From Pisolithus tinctorius (Eukaryota > Basidiomycota > Agaricomycetes > Boletales > Pisolithaceae): DNA of 64,000 nucleotides. The notes beneath the pieces are model-generated. The model was not told the origin of the DNA, ran no database searches, and saw nothing but the letters and a program-made list of their open reading frames with translations. This document shows positions 43,995 through 53,707 of the stretch, piece after piece (position 1 is the stretch's first letter; every line of letters begins with the position of its first letter). The stretch covers positions 620,001-684,000 of the forward strand of contig JANFAH010000015.1 in NCBI GenBank assembly GCA_024663395.1, in the 5' to 3' direction. The position numbers and the translations under genes were made by a program.

Positions 43995-44653
43995 TCATTG
44001 CCAATGAGCAAAGGGGGTGTGGCAGCAAGACGGTTCACAGGGGTAGGTGTAGAGATGAGGAGGCATTTCAAAGGTTATGTTTCTGACAGTGTGGGTAGGA
44101 CATCGAGTGGTTTGTTTCTGAGGGGGGAAGTCTTTTGGGAAGCGTTTCTTATAAGTGGAGAGCGTATCATCCACATGTTCTAGGTGAGCTTCTTTTTGCC
44201 ACAAGTTTTCGGATGAAGGGTAACCCTTCCATTTGATTAAAAAGGCATGGCTGCAGCCAGATCTTTTGTGGCCGACTATCGCCTCAACTTCATACTCTTC
44301 TTCCTCATTGACAAGGTCAGGTGGTGGGGCCGGGAAGTTTGGTCCATGGACATCGTTTTTGTGATAGGGTGATAGGAGGGAAGCGTGGAAGATGTTATGG
44401 ATCTTCCATTGTGTGGGAATCATGAGGCAGTACATGATCGGAGATAGGATGTCAGAGATAGTGAAGGGTCCTTCTTGTTTCAGGGCAAGCTTCCTATTTT
44501 CATAGGAGCATCTCAAATTTCATGCTTCTAGCCAAACCTTATCACCTTTCTGGAATGGGGTGAAGGGTCGTGATGAGTGGTCTTTCATAGTTCTTCTGGC
44601 TAGATCGTGGGCCACAAGGGCTTCTTCTCTAGCCTTCTTGAGTTCTTCAAGTC
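43995..44653 (-). pseudogene. Gypsy-2 integrase C-terminus and chromodomain
   Basis: After the gypsy-3 LTR, minus-strand frames give 'EELKKAREEALVAHDLARRTMKDH...FQKGDKVWLEA' (one stop), then 'GPFTISDILSPIMYCLMIPTQWKIHNIFHASLLSPY' (GPY/F module) and 'EYEVEAIVGHKR...FLIKWKGYPSSENLWQKEAHLEH', a chromodomain that would target chromatin marks during integration. One of its aromatic-cage positions is changed (the usual TWEP-like end reads LWQK). Confidence 0.85.
44649..44653. repeat. Target site duplication AAGTC, left
   Basis: AAGTC precedes the left LTR of gypsy-3 and follows the right LTR at 52,234-52,238. Removing the element restores the gypsy-2 integrase frame (...AESRL-EELKKAREE...). Confidence 0.92.
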
Positions 44654-45179
44654 TGTCAAGTACAGGGTGTCCAGGTTGAGTCCAGACTGGAGACCGAAGC
44701 AGGCGCGAGGCCGAGGGATTGGAGTCAGGGGTAAAGGCAAAGGTACAGATGGGTGGACTGGTTGGACTTAGCAACTGAGGATACAGCGCTATTCCCTTGC
44801 GTGGGTCTCAGTCCGAGTCCGAGGCCGAGGCGGGGTTATCAGGGTTAACTTAGTTGATTTCAGACTAAGGAGTACAGGCCAAGTAACTATGAGTTTATAT
44901 ACCAGAAGTAACTATAGTACGGAGACCGGTAATGCCGGTCTCGCAAGGATTGCTAAGAGGATTGGTAAGACAAGGATTACTAACGTATGACTAAGGTAAC
45001 GGAGACCGGGACAGGTGGACCGGGGACAGGACCGGGGACAGGACTTAACCGAAATGACAGACACTGCAAAGCAGTGTCTACCGCGCTAGACCTACTGGAG
45101 ATACGGGATTGGCGAGGCCGAGGCCGGACTGAGTGAGCGCGAGGCCGAGTCCAGCCGGAGTCGAGGCACGACTATGACA
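44654..45179 (-). repeat. Gypsy-3 3' LTR
   Basis: 526 bp. Contains GC-rich 'GAGGCCGAG' and 'GGACCGGGGACAGGACCGGGGACAGG' type short tandem repeats, and 'AGACACTGCAAAGCAGTGTCT', a 21-bp near-palindrome (stem AGACACTGC/GCAGTGTCT) at about 45,060-45,080. Confidence 0.93.
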
Positions 45180-45316
45180 GTATCCCCCTCTTAGGGGTCA
45201 AACCCATGAGACCCCTGCGAGAGTGGTAGGCTGAGTCCGAAAATCGGCTGAGTTTGAAAAACTGATACTTGTGGCTCGCTAAGCCCTTTGCGTCTTTCTT
45301 TCTCATCCTATTCATC

Positions 45317-46386
45317 ATGTCCGACTCGAGGCCGATCGCTGCGACCGACAACGACGACGAAGGCCGGGTCGTTGTTGACTGGACCCAACTGCCTGATGAC
45401 GACATCAGGTATGACACCGACGACAAAGAGGAGGTGATGAAGGCGAAGGCGAAGGAGAGAAAAAGGCGAAAGGCGGCTGAGCAAGCCCGGTGGGAGGAGC
45501 AGGCTCGGCTTGAGGCCGAGAGGGCGGCGAGGGAGAAGGCCGAAGCCAAGAGGATAGCGCGGGAGGCCGAGGAGCAAAGGGTACGCGAGGAGGAGGAGAG
45601 ACGCAGGGCTGAGGAAGAGAAGGAGGCCGAACGTAAGCGTAAGGCCGAGCCCGGGAAGAGCAGTGAGGCCGGGGCCGGTGGTAATGAGACCGGTAGTGAG
45701 GTGAAGAAGGTGGTGATGGATCCCGGGTGAGTGGTTCTCTCAACCTTGTGCGTATCCTCTTTGACAACCTTTCCAGCTGTACCCGCTGTGCCCGGGCTCA
45801 CATCGTCTGCAAATTTGCCATGGACGGTAATAAGAAACGCGTCGCCTGCGTGCGATGCAACCAATCGAAAGGCAAGTGTCGCTGGCCCGGGGATGGAAAG
45901 GACGCCGAGGCCGGTCCCAAGGCCGTCAAGGGCAAGAAGAGGAAGGTCGACGAGGAGAACGCCGAAGCTGGGCCCAGCAATCAGAAACGGGCGAAGACGA
46001 GTACGAGGCCGACCGAAATCTTGGACCTCGACAAGTCTGAGGCCGGCGGGAGTAGGCCGAGGGAGGCCGGCGCGGACAAGTACTCGGGCTTGGAGGACAA
46101 GCTTGAGCGATTGATCGAGGCCATGGGGCTGATTGCCAACAACCTGGCCAGCCTCTTCGAGCTGCACGAGACCGCCGTCGAGAACTCGGGCCGCATTGCC
46201 GATGCGCTCGAGTTGATACTCGATGAATCCTACGGCTTCGGGATGGCGGTATCCCCTTCGGACTCGGGCTCATCTGAGCTCGACTCTGACGAGTTGTGCA
46301 AGGAAGCAGAGTGGTTGAAGAACCACGGCGAGGATGAAGAGGAGGAGTCCGAGGGGGAGGATGAGAGTATGGCCGAGGCCGAGTAG
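45317..46386 (+). CDS. Gypsy-3 antisense accessory protein: coiled coil plus Zn2Cys6-like cluster
   Basis: Two exons, 45,317-45,726 and 45,777-46,386, joined by a 50-nt intron (GTGAGT...CCAG, phase 2): 339 aa. The N-terminus is acidic (MSDSRPIAATDNDDEG), followed by a long charged coiled coil (Ala/Glu/Arg/Lys rich, residues about 40-115). Then, across the splice, cysteines spaced C-X2-C-X6-C-X12-C-X2-C-X6-C ('CTRCARAHIVC'...'CVRCNQSKGKCRW'), exactly the Zn(II)2Cys6 spacing. A basic stretch ('GKKRKVDEE', possible nuclear signal) precedes a leucine-rich helix and an acidic tail. Reads toward pol's 3' end (188 bp apart), with the LTR 137 bp behind its ATG. Role unknown; DNA binding is a guess from the motif. 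Confidence 0.75.
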
Positions 46387-46573
46387 ACTCGTAGCGTAGC
46401 GTTTTTGTTGCTTTTCCCTGCGAATGTCATGTGTCCGGTGTCCGACGTCCGGTCTCGGTCTTGTATAGTAAGTGAGAGCAAACAAGAAAAGAAAACAAAG
46501 TAAGTAAGGGTTCAGAGAAAACTAGATACCGATAGAAAATAGAAAAGAAACTGAGGCCGGTTGAGACCGGTCC

Positions 46574-49500
46574 TCATTGGTACGGGCCGGGTTTACCGGG
46601 GTAGCTGGAGTGAAACTCTTGTACGAGTTCAGAGGCATTGTCGAGTTCTGTAGCAAGTACCCAAGTGGTCTCTTCATTGGTCCCCTCGTAGCCGGTCCAC
46701 CGGACTAAGTACTGAAGCCAACACCGGCGACGCCGGTCGACCTTAGAGTCGAGGATTTCCGCTACCTCGAACTCTAGATCACCATCAACTTCAACTGGTG
46801 GAGGTGGTGGTTGAGTCCGGTTCAGGATGGTATTAGGAACGGCTGGCTCGAGTTGGGAAACATGGAAGACCGGGTGCACTGCGTGCATTGAGTCCGGCAG
46901 GCGCAGTGTGAAAGAGTGGGTACCGGCCTGAGCTATGACCGGGTACGGCCCAAGATTCTTCTCCGAGAGCTTCTTGGAAGGCCGAGTGGACCGGAAGTAT
47001 TTGGCTTTCACATATACTTGGTCGCCAACTTTGAAGTCCAGAGCCGGCATGCGTTTAGCGTCGGCCGGTCCTTGGTAGCGCTGTTGTGCGAGGGTCATTT
47101 CCTCACGTAGGTATTGGTGCAGTGAGTCTAGGTCAACTGCATAGTCACGAGCCCGGGCGGAAGTGAGGTCGCGCTCCGGGTACACCGAGATGTTAGGATG
47201 GTAGCCCTTATTAGCGAAGAAGGGTGAAACACCGGTAGTAGCGCTAGGGGCATTGTTGTAGGCGAACTCGGCCAAAGGTAGTAGGTCGGCCCAATTATCC
47301 TGCTGGTAGTTGCAGTATACTCGGAGGTATTGCTCAAGAGTTTGGTTAGTCCGCTCGGTCTGGCCATCACCTTCAGGGTGATAGCCCGAGGTGAAATGTA
47401 AGCGCATATCTAGGGCCTTACCGAGTGACTGGAAGAAGTGGGAGACGAACTCCGAGCCTCGGTCTGAGGTTACATGGGCCGGTACTCCGTGCTTCGAAAA
47501 GACATGGAGTAGGAATAACTTGGTGAGTTCTGGGGCTGTGATAGTGTCGTGGGTGGGGATGAATATGGCCTGCTTGGAAAGCCGGTCAACTACTACGAGG
47601 ATGGCCGTGAAACCGGTTGAGGCCGGGAGCTGCTCAATGAAATCCATGGAGATGGAATTCCATGGCTTCTCCGGCACCGGGAGTTGCTTGAGAAGGCCGT
47701 AAGGCCGATGGTGGGGAACCTTAGCCCGAGCGCAGGCCGTGCAAGACCGGACATAGTCCTTGACGAAGGTCCTGAGGCCGGGCCAGGTGTACTCATGCCG
47801 AATGAGTTCTAAAGTGCGGTTTTGGCCGAAGTGGCCGGACAGAGGGTGGTCATGCTTGAGGCGCAAGACCCTAAGGCAGAGATCAGTTGAGTCCGGCACA
47901 TAGATCCTTCCATCAAGCCGAAGGAAGCCTGTGTCATCTACTGACCACCGGGGATCAGACATGTCGGACAGGCGGATTTGTGAGACCGGGTCGTCCGGCA
48001 GTGCGGTCAGGATATCATTATGGAGTTTCTCTACATCCATCAGTGCGACTGCTCGTAAGACCGGGTACTCAAGGTATGTTGCACGAAGGGAGACTGCTAG
48101 CTGTTCCTGGGTGAACACCGGTCTCAGGTTTTGTGGGTTCACTCGGGCGTAGCCGCTATCCCCCTCTTTGGGGTAGATGTCCCATCGTCTAGTTAGGGCA
48201 TCGGGCTTAGCCCCGAGCTTACCGGGCCTGAATCTGATGATCATATTAAACTGAGAAAGGAATTCCGACCAGCGAGCTTGGCGGCGGGTGAGTACTTTAG
48301 AGGTGGAGAAGTACTCGAGGTTCTTGTGGTCGGTAACAACGTCGACCGGTGAGGCCAAGCCCTCAAGGTAGTGGCGCCAGGTCTGGAATGCTTCAAAGAT
48401 TGCAAGCAGTTCCTTATCGTGGGTATCATAATTCAATTCCGGGGCGGTTAGGGTTCGGGAGTAGAAGGCGACCGGATGAATCTGGCCGTCGCCGCAGGTG
48501 ATAGATAGGATGCCGGCGATGGCATAGTCCGAAGCATCGGTCTCGACGGTGATAGGAACCCCAGGGATGAAATGAGTTAAGACCGGCGCGGTAGTGAAAG
48601 CAGCCTTGAGGTTGTTGAATGATTGGCGGCACTCCTCAGAGAAGTTCCAAGGAGCCCCCTTGCGGGTAAGCCGAGTCAGTGGCACGACGATGTCCGAGTA
48701 ATTAAAGATAAACCGGCGGTAAAAGTTGGCGAAGCTGAGGAAGGATTGTATGTCTTTGACCTTGCGAGGCTCGGGCCAGTCGCAGATGGTCTGGACCTTT
48801 TCCTTGGACATCGTGAGACCGGCAGGGGAAAGGTGAAATCCGAGGTATTCGACCGAGTCCGAGTGGAACTCGCATTTCTCCGGCTTCGCATAAAGGCCGT
48901 GGAGCCAAAGCCGGCGGAGGACTTCTCGGACATGCTGCTTGTGAGACTCCTTATCTCCAGAGTAGATTAAGATGTCATCTAAGTAGACAACCACGCAGAC
49001 ATCTAACATATCTGCGAAGATAGTGTTGACGAAGCGCTGGAAGGCGGCCAGGGCATTGGTGAGGCCGAAAGGCATCACTAACCACTCATAGGATCCATAC
49101 CGAGTCTGGAATGCGGTTTTCCATTCATCGCCTGGGGCAATCCGGACGAGATGGTAGGCATGCCGAAGATCAATTTTAGTATAGATCTTGGCTCGGCTTG
49201 GTGAATCCAAGAGGTCGGAGATGAGCGGTAGCGGGTATCGGTCCTTCTTAGTGATTTTGTTGAGGCCGCAGAAGTCTACGCAAAGCCGGAGGGAGCCGTC
49301 CTTCTTTTTGACAAAGAGGACCGGTGCAGCATAGGGGGAGGAAGTAGGCCGAATGAAACCGGTAGTAAGGTTTTCATCGATGAATGTCCGGAGAGCTTGC
49401 AGCTCAACCGGGGACAGCGAGTAGATGGTGCCGAGGGGCGGGGTTGTTCCTTCTTCGAGCTCTATCTTCAGATCATATTCCCGGTGTGGTGGGAGTACCG

Positions 49501-50293
49501 AGGCCTTGGCCTTGCTGAATACATCAGCAAAGTCATGGTACTCTTCCGGTACATTGGGTAAGGCCAGAGGAGGGGAGGCCGAGGCCGACCGGGCCTGAGC
49601 TGAGTCCGAGGGGCGGAGCTGAAGTTGGAATTGGACGGACCCTTCTAGTTTGCAGGCGCGCACAAAAGCGGCTGCATTGATTAGGGAAACCAGAGGGGCC
49701 TTCAGAGGGGTGCGAGTCAGAGAGTCGGAGACCGGTACAGATGGCGCGAGGCCGGGTTGGTCACTAGGACCGGGGTCAGGAAGGCCGGTGGAGACCGGGC
49801 TTACAGGGGGTGTCGACGGGGTTGGCATTCCTTGTGCAGGAGTCCGGAATGTTAGACTGCCCAATACCCAATCAATCAACGGATTGTAGCGGGTGAGCCA
49901 GTCATGTCCAAGGACTATTCTACACTCAGAATCCAATGGGGCTAGATACAGGGTTACCGGGGTGACATCGCCGGACGTGAAGCGGATGTTGACATCTACT
50001 GCTTGGGTTATAGTGAAGGTGGACGTTCCATTGAAGAGCCGGAGTCGGATTGGTGAGACCGAGTAAGGGGTAAACGAGTGTTGATTAACAAACTGATTAT
50101 CTATAAAACAATGGGTGGAACCAGAGTCCACTAAAGTACGAAGCCGAGGTATTTCTGGGTTTTCTATAGTGACATACGGGGTCAAAGAATTCGGACTGGA
50201 AAGAGCGGACGCGTTGAGACGAGCCTCCAAGTTTGCACAACTGGAGTCAACGCAGCTCCCAGATTGTGCAGAGTCCTGGGAGCTGCTACCTAT
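46574..50293 (-). CDS. Gypsy-3 pol (protease-RT-RNase H-integrase-chromodomain)
   Basis: About 1,240 codons open from the frameshift site to 46,574; no ATG near the start (the first codons from 50,293 read IGSSSQDSAQ). Order: protease 'TLVDSGSTHCFIDN'; RT 'LRLCVDFCGLNKITKKDRYPLP' and 'VYLDDILIYSG'; RNase H 'VETDASDYAIAGIL'; integrase zinc 'HPLSGHFGQNRTLELIRHEYTWPGL...CTACARAK'; DDE 'SMDFIEQLP', 'TSDRGSEFVSHF', 'DGQTERTNQTLEQYLR'; GPY/F 'NLGPYPVIAQAGTHSFTLRLP'; chromodomain 'FEVAEILDSKVDRRRRCWLQYLVRWTGYEGTNEETTWV'. All catalytic residues are present. Expressed as a gag-pol fusion. Confidence 0.96.
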   Translation of the reverse strand: MGSSSQDSAQSGSCVDSSCANLEARLNASALSSPNSLTPYVTIENPEIPRLRTLVDSGSTHCFIDNQFVNQHSFTPYSVSPIRLRLFNGTSTFTITQAVDVNIRFTSGDVTPVTLYLAPLDSECRIVLGHDWLTRYNPLIDWVLGSLTFRTPAQGMPTPSTPPVSPVSTGLPDPGPSDQPGLAPSVPVSDSLTRTPLKAPLVSLINAAAFVRACKLEGSVQFQLQLRPSDSAQARSASASPPLALPNVPEEYHDFADVFSKAKASVLPPHREYDLKIELEEGTTPPLGTIYSLSPVELQALRTFIDENLTTGFIRPTSSPYAAPVLFVKKKDGSLRLCVDFCGLNKITKKDRYPLPLISDLLDSPSRAKIYTKIDLRHAYHLVRIAPGDEWKTAFQTRYGSYEWLVMPFGLTNALAAFQRFVNTIFADMLDVCVVVYLDDILIYSGDKESHKQHVREVLRRLWLHGLYAKPEKCEFHSDSVEYLGFHLSPAGLTMSKEKVQTICDWPEPRKVKDIQSFLSFANFYRRFIFNYSDIVVPLTRLTRKGAPWNFSEECRQSFNNLKAAFTTAPVLTHFIPGVPITVETDASDYAIAGILSITCGDGQIHPVAFYSRTLTAPELNYDTHDKELLAIFEAFQTWRHYLEGLASPVDVVTDHKNLEYFSTSKVLTRRQARWSEFLSQFNMIIRFRPGKLGAKPDALTRRWDIYPKEGDSGYARVNPQNLRPVFTQEQLAVSLRATYLEYPVLRAVALMDVEKLHNDILTALPDDPVSQIRLSDMSDPRWSVDDTGFLRLDGRIYVPDSTDLCLRVLRLKHDHPLSGHFGQNRTLELIRHEYTWPGLRTFVKDYVRSCTACARAKVPHHRPYGLLKQLPVPEKPWNSISMDFIEQLPASTGFTAILVVVDRLSKQAIFIPTHDTITAPELTKLFLLHVFSKHGVPAHVTSDRGSEFVSHFFQSLGKALDMRLHFTSGYHPEGDGQTERTNQTLEQYLRVYCNYQQDNWADLLPLAEFAYNNAPSATTGVSPFFANKGYHPNISVYPERDLTSARARDYAVDLDSLHQYLREEMTLAQQRYQGPADAKRMPALDFKVGDQVYVKAKYFRSTRPSKKLSEKNLGPYPVIAQAGTHSFTLRLPDSMHAVHPVFHVSQLEPAVPNTILNRTQPPPPPVEVDGDLEFEVAEILDSKVDRRRRCWLQYLVRWTGYEGTNEETTWVLATELDNASELVQEFHSSYPGKPGPYQ

Positions 50294-50299
50294 TTTTTT
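50252..50299 (-). promoter_or_regulatory. Programmed -1 ribosomal frameshift signal (gag to pol)
   Basis: On the minus strand: slippery heptamer A-AAA-AAA (50,299-50,293) in the gag frame, directly followed by the gag stop TAG. After a spacer of 6 nt comes a perfect 11-bp stem GCAGCTCCCAG / CTGGGAGCTGC (50,286-50,276 with 50,262-50,252) with a 13-nt loop. A -1 slip enters a frame open for 21 codons into pol, which has no ATG. Confidence 0.88.
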
Positions 50300-51669
50300 G
50301 TCTCGGGGGTAGTACCCGAGCCCGAGGCCGGTGCAGCCTCAGTGGTAGCCACAGCGCGAGCCTTGGCCTTTCCGGTCTTCTTGGGGCATTTGTCAGCGAA
50401 GTGACCGGACCCTCCGCAGAACATGCAGAGGTTTCCGTCTATGCGACGCTTGCGTTCCTCGGGGGTAAGCTTTCCATCTTTGCCGAGTTTGCTAGGCTCG
50501 GGCTTGGACGAATTGCTGTTATTACTATTGCCTGGCTTCGATGAGGCCGGCTTGGGAGAAGATCCGGAGTTGTTGTTGTTGCCGGCCTTGGATTTGTCTT
50601 GGCCAGTCTTGGGCTGACTATTGTTGCCGGAGCCAGCGGACTTGTTGTTACCAGAGTTGGACGAGCCCTGGTGCTTATTCACCCTTTGGACTTCTTCCTT
50701 GCGCTCCCAATAGCGTGCATCTATCTCCTGGGCGAGGTGGCAGAGCTCGTGAAGCGTCCGGGGTTTGCCAACTTGACAAACTTCATCCTTAATCCGGTCT
50801 GGGAGTCCGGAGTAGAAGTGGTGGCGCAGCGCACCATCTCCGTAGCCTCGGACTTGCGAAGCAAGCCGATTGAAGTCGACTACGTATTTATTGATGCGCT
50901 GGCTATCTTTCATGTGCAAGTGGTCGAGTTGACTTTTGGCGTCAGCAACCGGGTCATGGGGTCCGAAGGTGGTTTGCAATTCTAAGACGAACTCCCTCCA
51001 GGAGTCCATCCAGAGAGGCCGATCATCGGGATCGTCGAGTCCGAGTAAGTCCGGCTCGAACCATTCAAGAGCCATACCTTTGAGGTACGACTGGGCGAAG
51101 ATGACTTTGGCGTGATCGGTCCTGAAAGCCCGAGGTCGGTCTTGGAAATTAAGCTCGCACTGGATGAAGAACGTGCGAAGCTTCTTGGGGTCGGTACCAT
51201 CAAAGGTGTCGGGCTCACGTAACTTGGTCCTGCTTGAGGACTCAGGACTAGTACGGGTGTTGCGAGCCAACAGCTTGATGGCCTTTGCGAGGCTGTCGAA
51301 GACCGCGACCGCGGGTTCAGTGTCCGGGTCTGGGAAGTCCGGTTCGTCCTCCGGATCATCTTCATCCGGATTATCATCACCGGGACCATTATCATCGGGG
51401 TCATTATCTTCTGGGTGGTTATCATCATCGTTGCCCGGCCCATCATCGCCAGGGTCACCCTCAGGGATGGGAGCAGTGGGACGATGTGGAGTGGGGGTAT
51501 TGGATGTGCGGGCTGAGAAGCCCCTGAAAGGGCTGACAGGACCTGGGGAGCGCCTAGTGGTGCCCAAAGCAGCTAGTGCTGTTTCGCGGCGAGCCCCACT
51601 GGCTGAAGTGGAGTCGGGATTGGTGGCAGAGCGGCCACGGGGAGGTTGGAAGCGAGTCTTGGTTGCCAT
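50290..51669 (-). CDS. Gypsy-3 gag
   Basis: 459 aa. Low-complexity N-terminus and an Asp/Pro-rich stretch, then the capsid-like domain ('TFDGTDPKKLRTFFIQCELNFQDRP', 'YLKGMALEWFEPDL', 'FGPHDPVADAKSQLDHLHMKDSQRINKYVVDFNRLA', 'FYSGLPDRIKDEV'). An Asn/Ser-rich linker and one CX2CX4HX4C knuckle 'CMFCGGSGHFADKC' follow. ATG at 51,669 follows the LTR by 40 bases. The stop TAG is part of the frameshift signal. Confidence 0.95.
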   Translation of the reverse strand: MATKTRFQPPRGRSATNPDSTSASGARRETALAALGTTRRSPGPVSPFRGFSARTSNTPTPHRPTAPIPEGDPGDDGPGNDDDNHPEDNDPDDNGPGDDNPDEDDPEDEPDFPDPDTEPAVAVFDSLAKAIKLLARNTRTSPESSSRTKLREPDTFDGTDPKKLRTFFIQCELNFQDRPRAFRTDHAKVIFAQSYLKGMALEWFEPDLLGLDDPDDRPLWMDSWREFVLELQTTFGPHDPVADAKSQLDHLHMKDSQRINKYVVDFNRLASQVRGYGDGALRHHFYSGLPDRIKDEVCQVGKPRTLHELCHLAQEIDARYWERKEEVQRVNKHQGSSNSGNNKSAGSGNNSQPKTGQDKSKAGNNNNSGSSPKPASSKPGNSNNSNSSKPEPSKLGKDGKLTPEERKRRIDGNLCMFCGGSGHFADKCPKKTGKAKARAVATTEAAPASGSGTTPETKK

Positions 51670-51697
51670 GATGGTTTAGACCCACACAAGTGGCGAG

Positions 51698-51707
51698 TCT
51701 GAAATAC
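51698..51707 (-). other. Gypsy-3 primer binding site, self-complementary to predicted RNA 5' end
   Basis: Two bases inside the 5' LTR end, the minus strand reads ATTTCAGACT; its reverse complement AGTCTGAAAT occurs in the LTR at 51,920-51,911, 35 bases downstream of the TATATAAA box (51,955-51,948). No tRNA-type TGG primer site is present. This matches the Tf1/sushi self-priming arrangement. Confidence 0.6.
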
Positions 51708-51709
51708 TG

Positions 51710-52233
51710 TCAAGTACGGGGTGTCCGGGTTGAGTCCAGACCGGAGACCGAAGCAGGCGCGAGGCCGAGGGATCGGAGTCAGGGGTAAAGGCGAAGGTAC
51801 AGATGGGTGGACTGGTTGGACTTAGCAACTGAGGATACAGCGCTATTCCCTTGCGTGGGTCTCAGTCTGAGTCCGAGGCCGAGGCAGGGTTATCAGGGTT
51901 AACTTAGTTGATTTCAGACTAAGGAGTACAGGCCGAGTAACTACGAGTTTATATACCAGAAGTAACTATAGTACGGAGACCGGTAATGCCGGTCTCGCAA
52001 GGATTGCTAAGAGGATTGGTAAGACAAGGATTACTAATGTATGACTAAGGTAACAGAGACCGGGACAGGTGGACTGGGGACAGGACCGGGGACAGGACTT
52101 AACCGAAATGACAGACACTGCAAAGCAGTGTCTACCGCGCTAGACCTACTGGAGATACGGGATTGGCGAGGCCGAGGCCGGACTGAGTGAGCGCGAGGCC
52201 GAGTCCGGCCAGAGTCGAGGCACAACTATGACA
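51710..52233 (-). repeat. Gypsy-3 5' LTR
   Basis: 524 bp; promoter with TATATAAA on the minus strand at 51,955-51,948. Followed on the right by target copy AAGTC (52,234-52,238). Confidence 0.93.
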
Positions 52234-52238
52234 AAGTC

Positions 52239-52773
52239 TAGACTCAGCGGTGGGAAGGTGTGTATCCATGATAAGGGATGGAAGGGGTTTCAGTTCATAG
52301 CCGTACATGAGGTAGAACAGCGACTGATGAGTGACAGAGTGTGGGCAGTGGTTGTGTGCGAATTCTGCCATAGGGAGATTGTCCACCCACGAGGTAGGGT
52401 CATTCTGGCAGAAGATGCAGAGATAGGTCTCCACTTCTTGGTTTACACGTTTGGTCTCTCCGTCAGTCTGAGGGTGATACGCTGTGGACAAGGCGAGGGA
52501 GTACCCTAAGAGGGAAGCGAGTTCTTTAGCAAATGTTGAGGCGAACTGAGGGCCTCGATCAGATATGATCTTGTCATACAGCCTGAAGCGAGAGTAGACT
52601 TTTTTGAAAAACAGGGCCACGATGTCAGCAGCAGAGGCAGTCTTCTTTGTAGGTGTTAAAATTACCCCCTTTGTAAGCCCATGGTCTACCACAACCAAAA
52701 GGGAATCAAACCCATTAGAGACGGGGTGGTTGGTAACCAGATTGCAAGAGATCTGTTGGAAGGGGCAAGTCAA
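52239..52773 (-). pseudogene. Gypsy-2 integrase core, cut by gypsy-3
   Basis: 'DSLLVVVDHGLTKGVILTPT', 'IISDRGPQFASTF', 'YHPQTDGETKRVNQEVETYLCIFC' (DDE; the usual QTERVNQ reads ETKRVNQ) and 'HSVTHQSLFYLMYGYEL'. Ends at ...AESRL where gypsy-3 inserted; the frame resumes at 44,653. Confidence 0.88.
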
Positions 52774-52779
52774 AGTCGA

Positions 52780-53690
52780 GGGGATGGGTGTTAGGGGTGG
52801 TGTTGTTGGGTGGGTGTTAACCTTATTTTGCTGGCATGTGGCACAGCCTTCAACATATCTTCAGACAAAGGATGCGAGTCCAGGCCACCAATACTCGGAC
52901 AAGACGAGCTGTCAGGTTTTCAAGACTCCAGGGTGTCCAGCGGAGGGGTGGTCATGATGGTTAGACACCACGGTTCAATGGAGGGTAGGGTCGTCAGGGA
53001 TGTACACCCAGTCTTTATAGAGTAGAACTCCATTTTCAAACTTCCAGTCAGAGAGATGTGACTTAAATGGAAGTGGCATGTCGACATTTTCTATGGTACA
53101 GAGTGCCGTTTGGATGATGGGGTCTTTCATGGAGGAGGACGCAACCTTCTGAGTGAGGTTGGTATCGATGAGGTTGACAAATAAGGTTTGAGGGAGGAGA
53201 GTCACTCCCTTATTGTCTTCATTGTCTTCAGGAACATGGTCGGGATGCCAGGAGAGGGCATCCAGTGCAGCCAGGTCTTTGCCTGGGACATGTTCGAGTT
53301 GCAGATCAAAGTCTGCAAGGTCAAGGAGCCAACAGGCCTGTTGACAATTTAAATTCTGTGGTGACTTGAAGTAAGTCAAGTTTTTGTGGTCGGTAAAGAC
53401 CTTGATTGGATATACAGATCCATGGAGGTAGTGTCTCAGGATTTTAGATGTCATAGTTTCGTTCAGTGGGGTTAAATGATTGGGACAAATAGGCACAGGG
53501 TTGCCACTGTCCATTTGAGTCTTCTTGTAGGAGGATACCTCCTGTTGTATACTTGGACGTGTCTGTTGTTATTGCGAATGGCCGAGAGACATCAGGCATT
53601 TGGAGTGTCGGTTGTGCCATAAAGATTCTTTTTAGAAGTTCAAAGGCATTCTGGCATTTCCTTGACCAGTCCCAACTAGTAGTTTTCTTT
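52780..53690 (-). pseudogene. Gypsy-2 RNase H and integrase zinc region
   Basis: 180-codon frame (53,514-52,975) with 'IKVFTDHKNLTYFKSPQNLNCQQACWLLDLADFDLQLEHVPGKDLAALDALSWHPDH' (C-terminal half of RNase H and connection). The HHCC zinc part lies in broken frames at 52,800-52,950. RNase H start at about 53,540-53,690 is in another frame. Confidence 0.85.
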
Positions 53691-53707
53691 GTTAGGTCAA
53701 TAAGAGG

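Larger units (their letters stand above)
44654..52233 (-). mobile_element. Gypsy-3: nearly intact chromodomain Ty3/gypsy (7.58 kb)
   Basis: LTRs of 526 bp (44,654-45,179) and 524 bp (51,710-52,233), TG...CA, duplicated target AAGTC, open gag and pol linked by a -1 frameshift site, a purine tract (AAGAGGGGGATAC, minus strand at 45,180-45,192), and an antisense spliced gene between pol and the 3' LTR. CG-rich, unlike the older elements. LTRs differ at a few percent of sites, mostly C/T or G/A at CG. It could still be active or only recently silenced. Confidence 0.95.

Noticed and set aside
45172..46167. 331-codon minus-strand frame, rich in Ser, Ala, Leu
   Set aside because: It is the shadow of the GC-rich coiled-coil accessory gene on the plus strand; low complexity, no domain.
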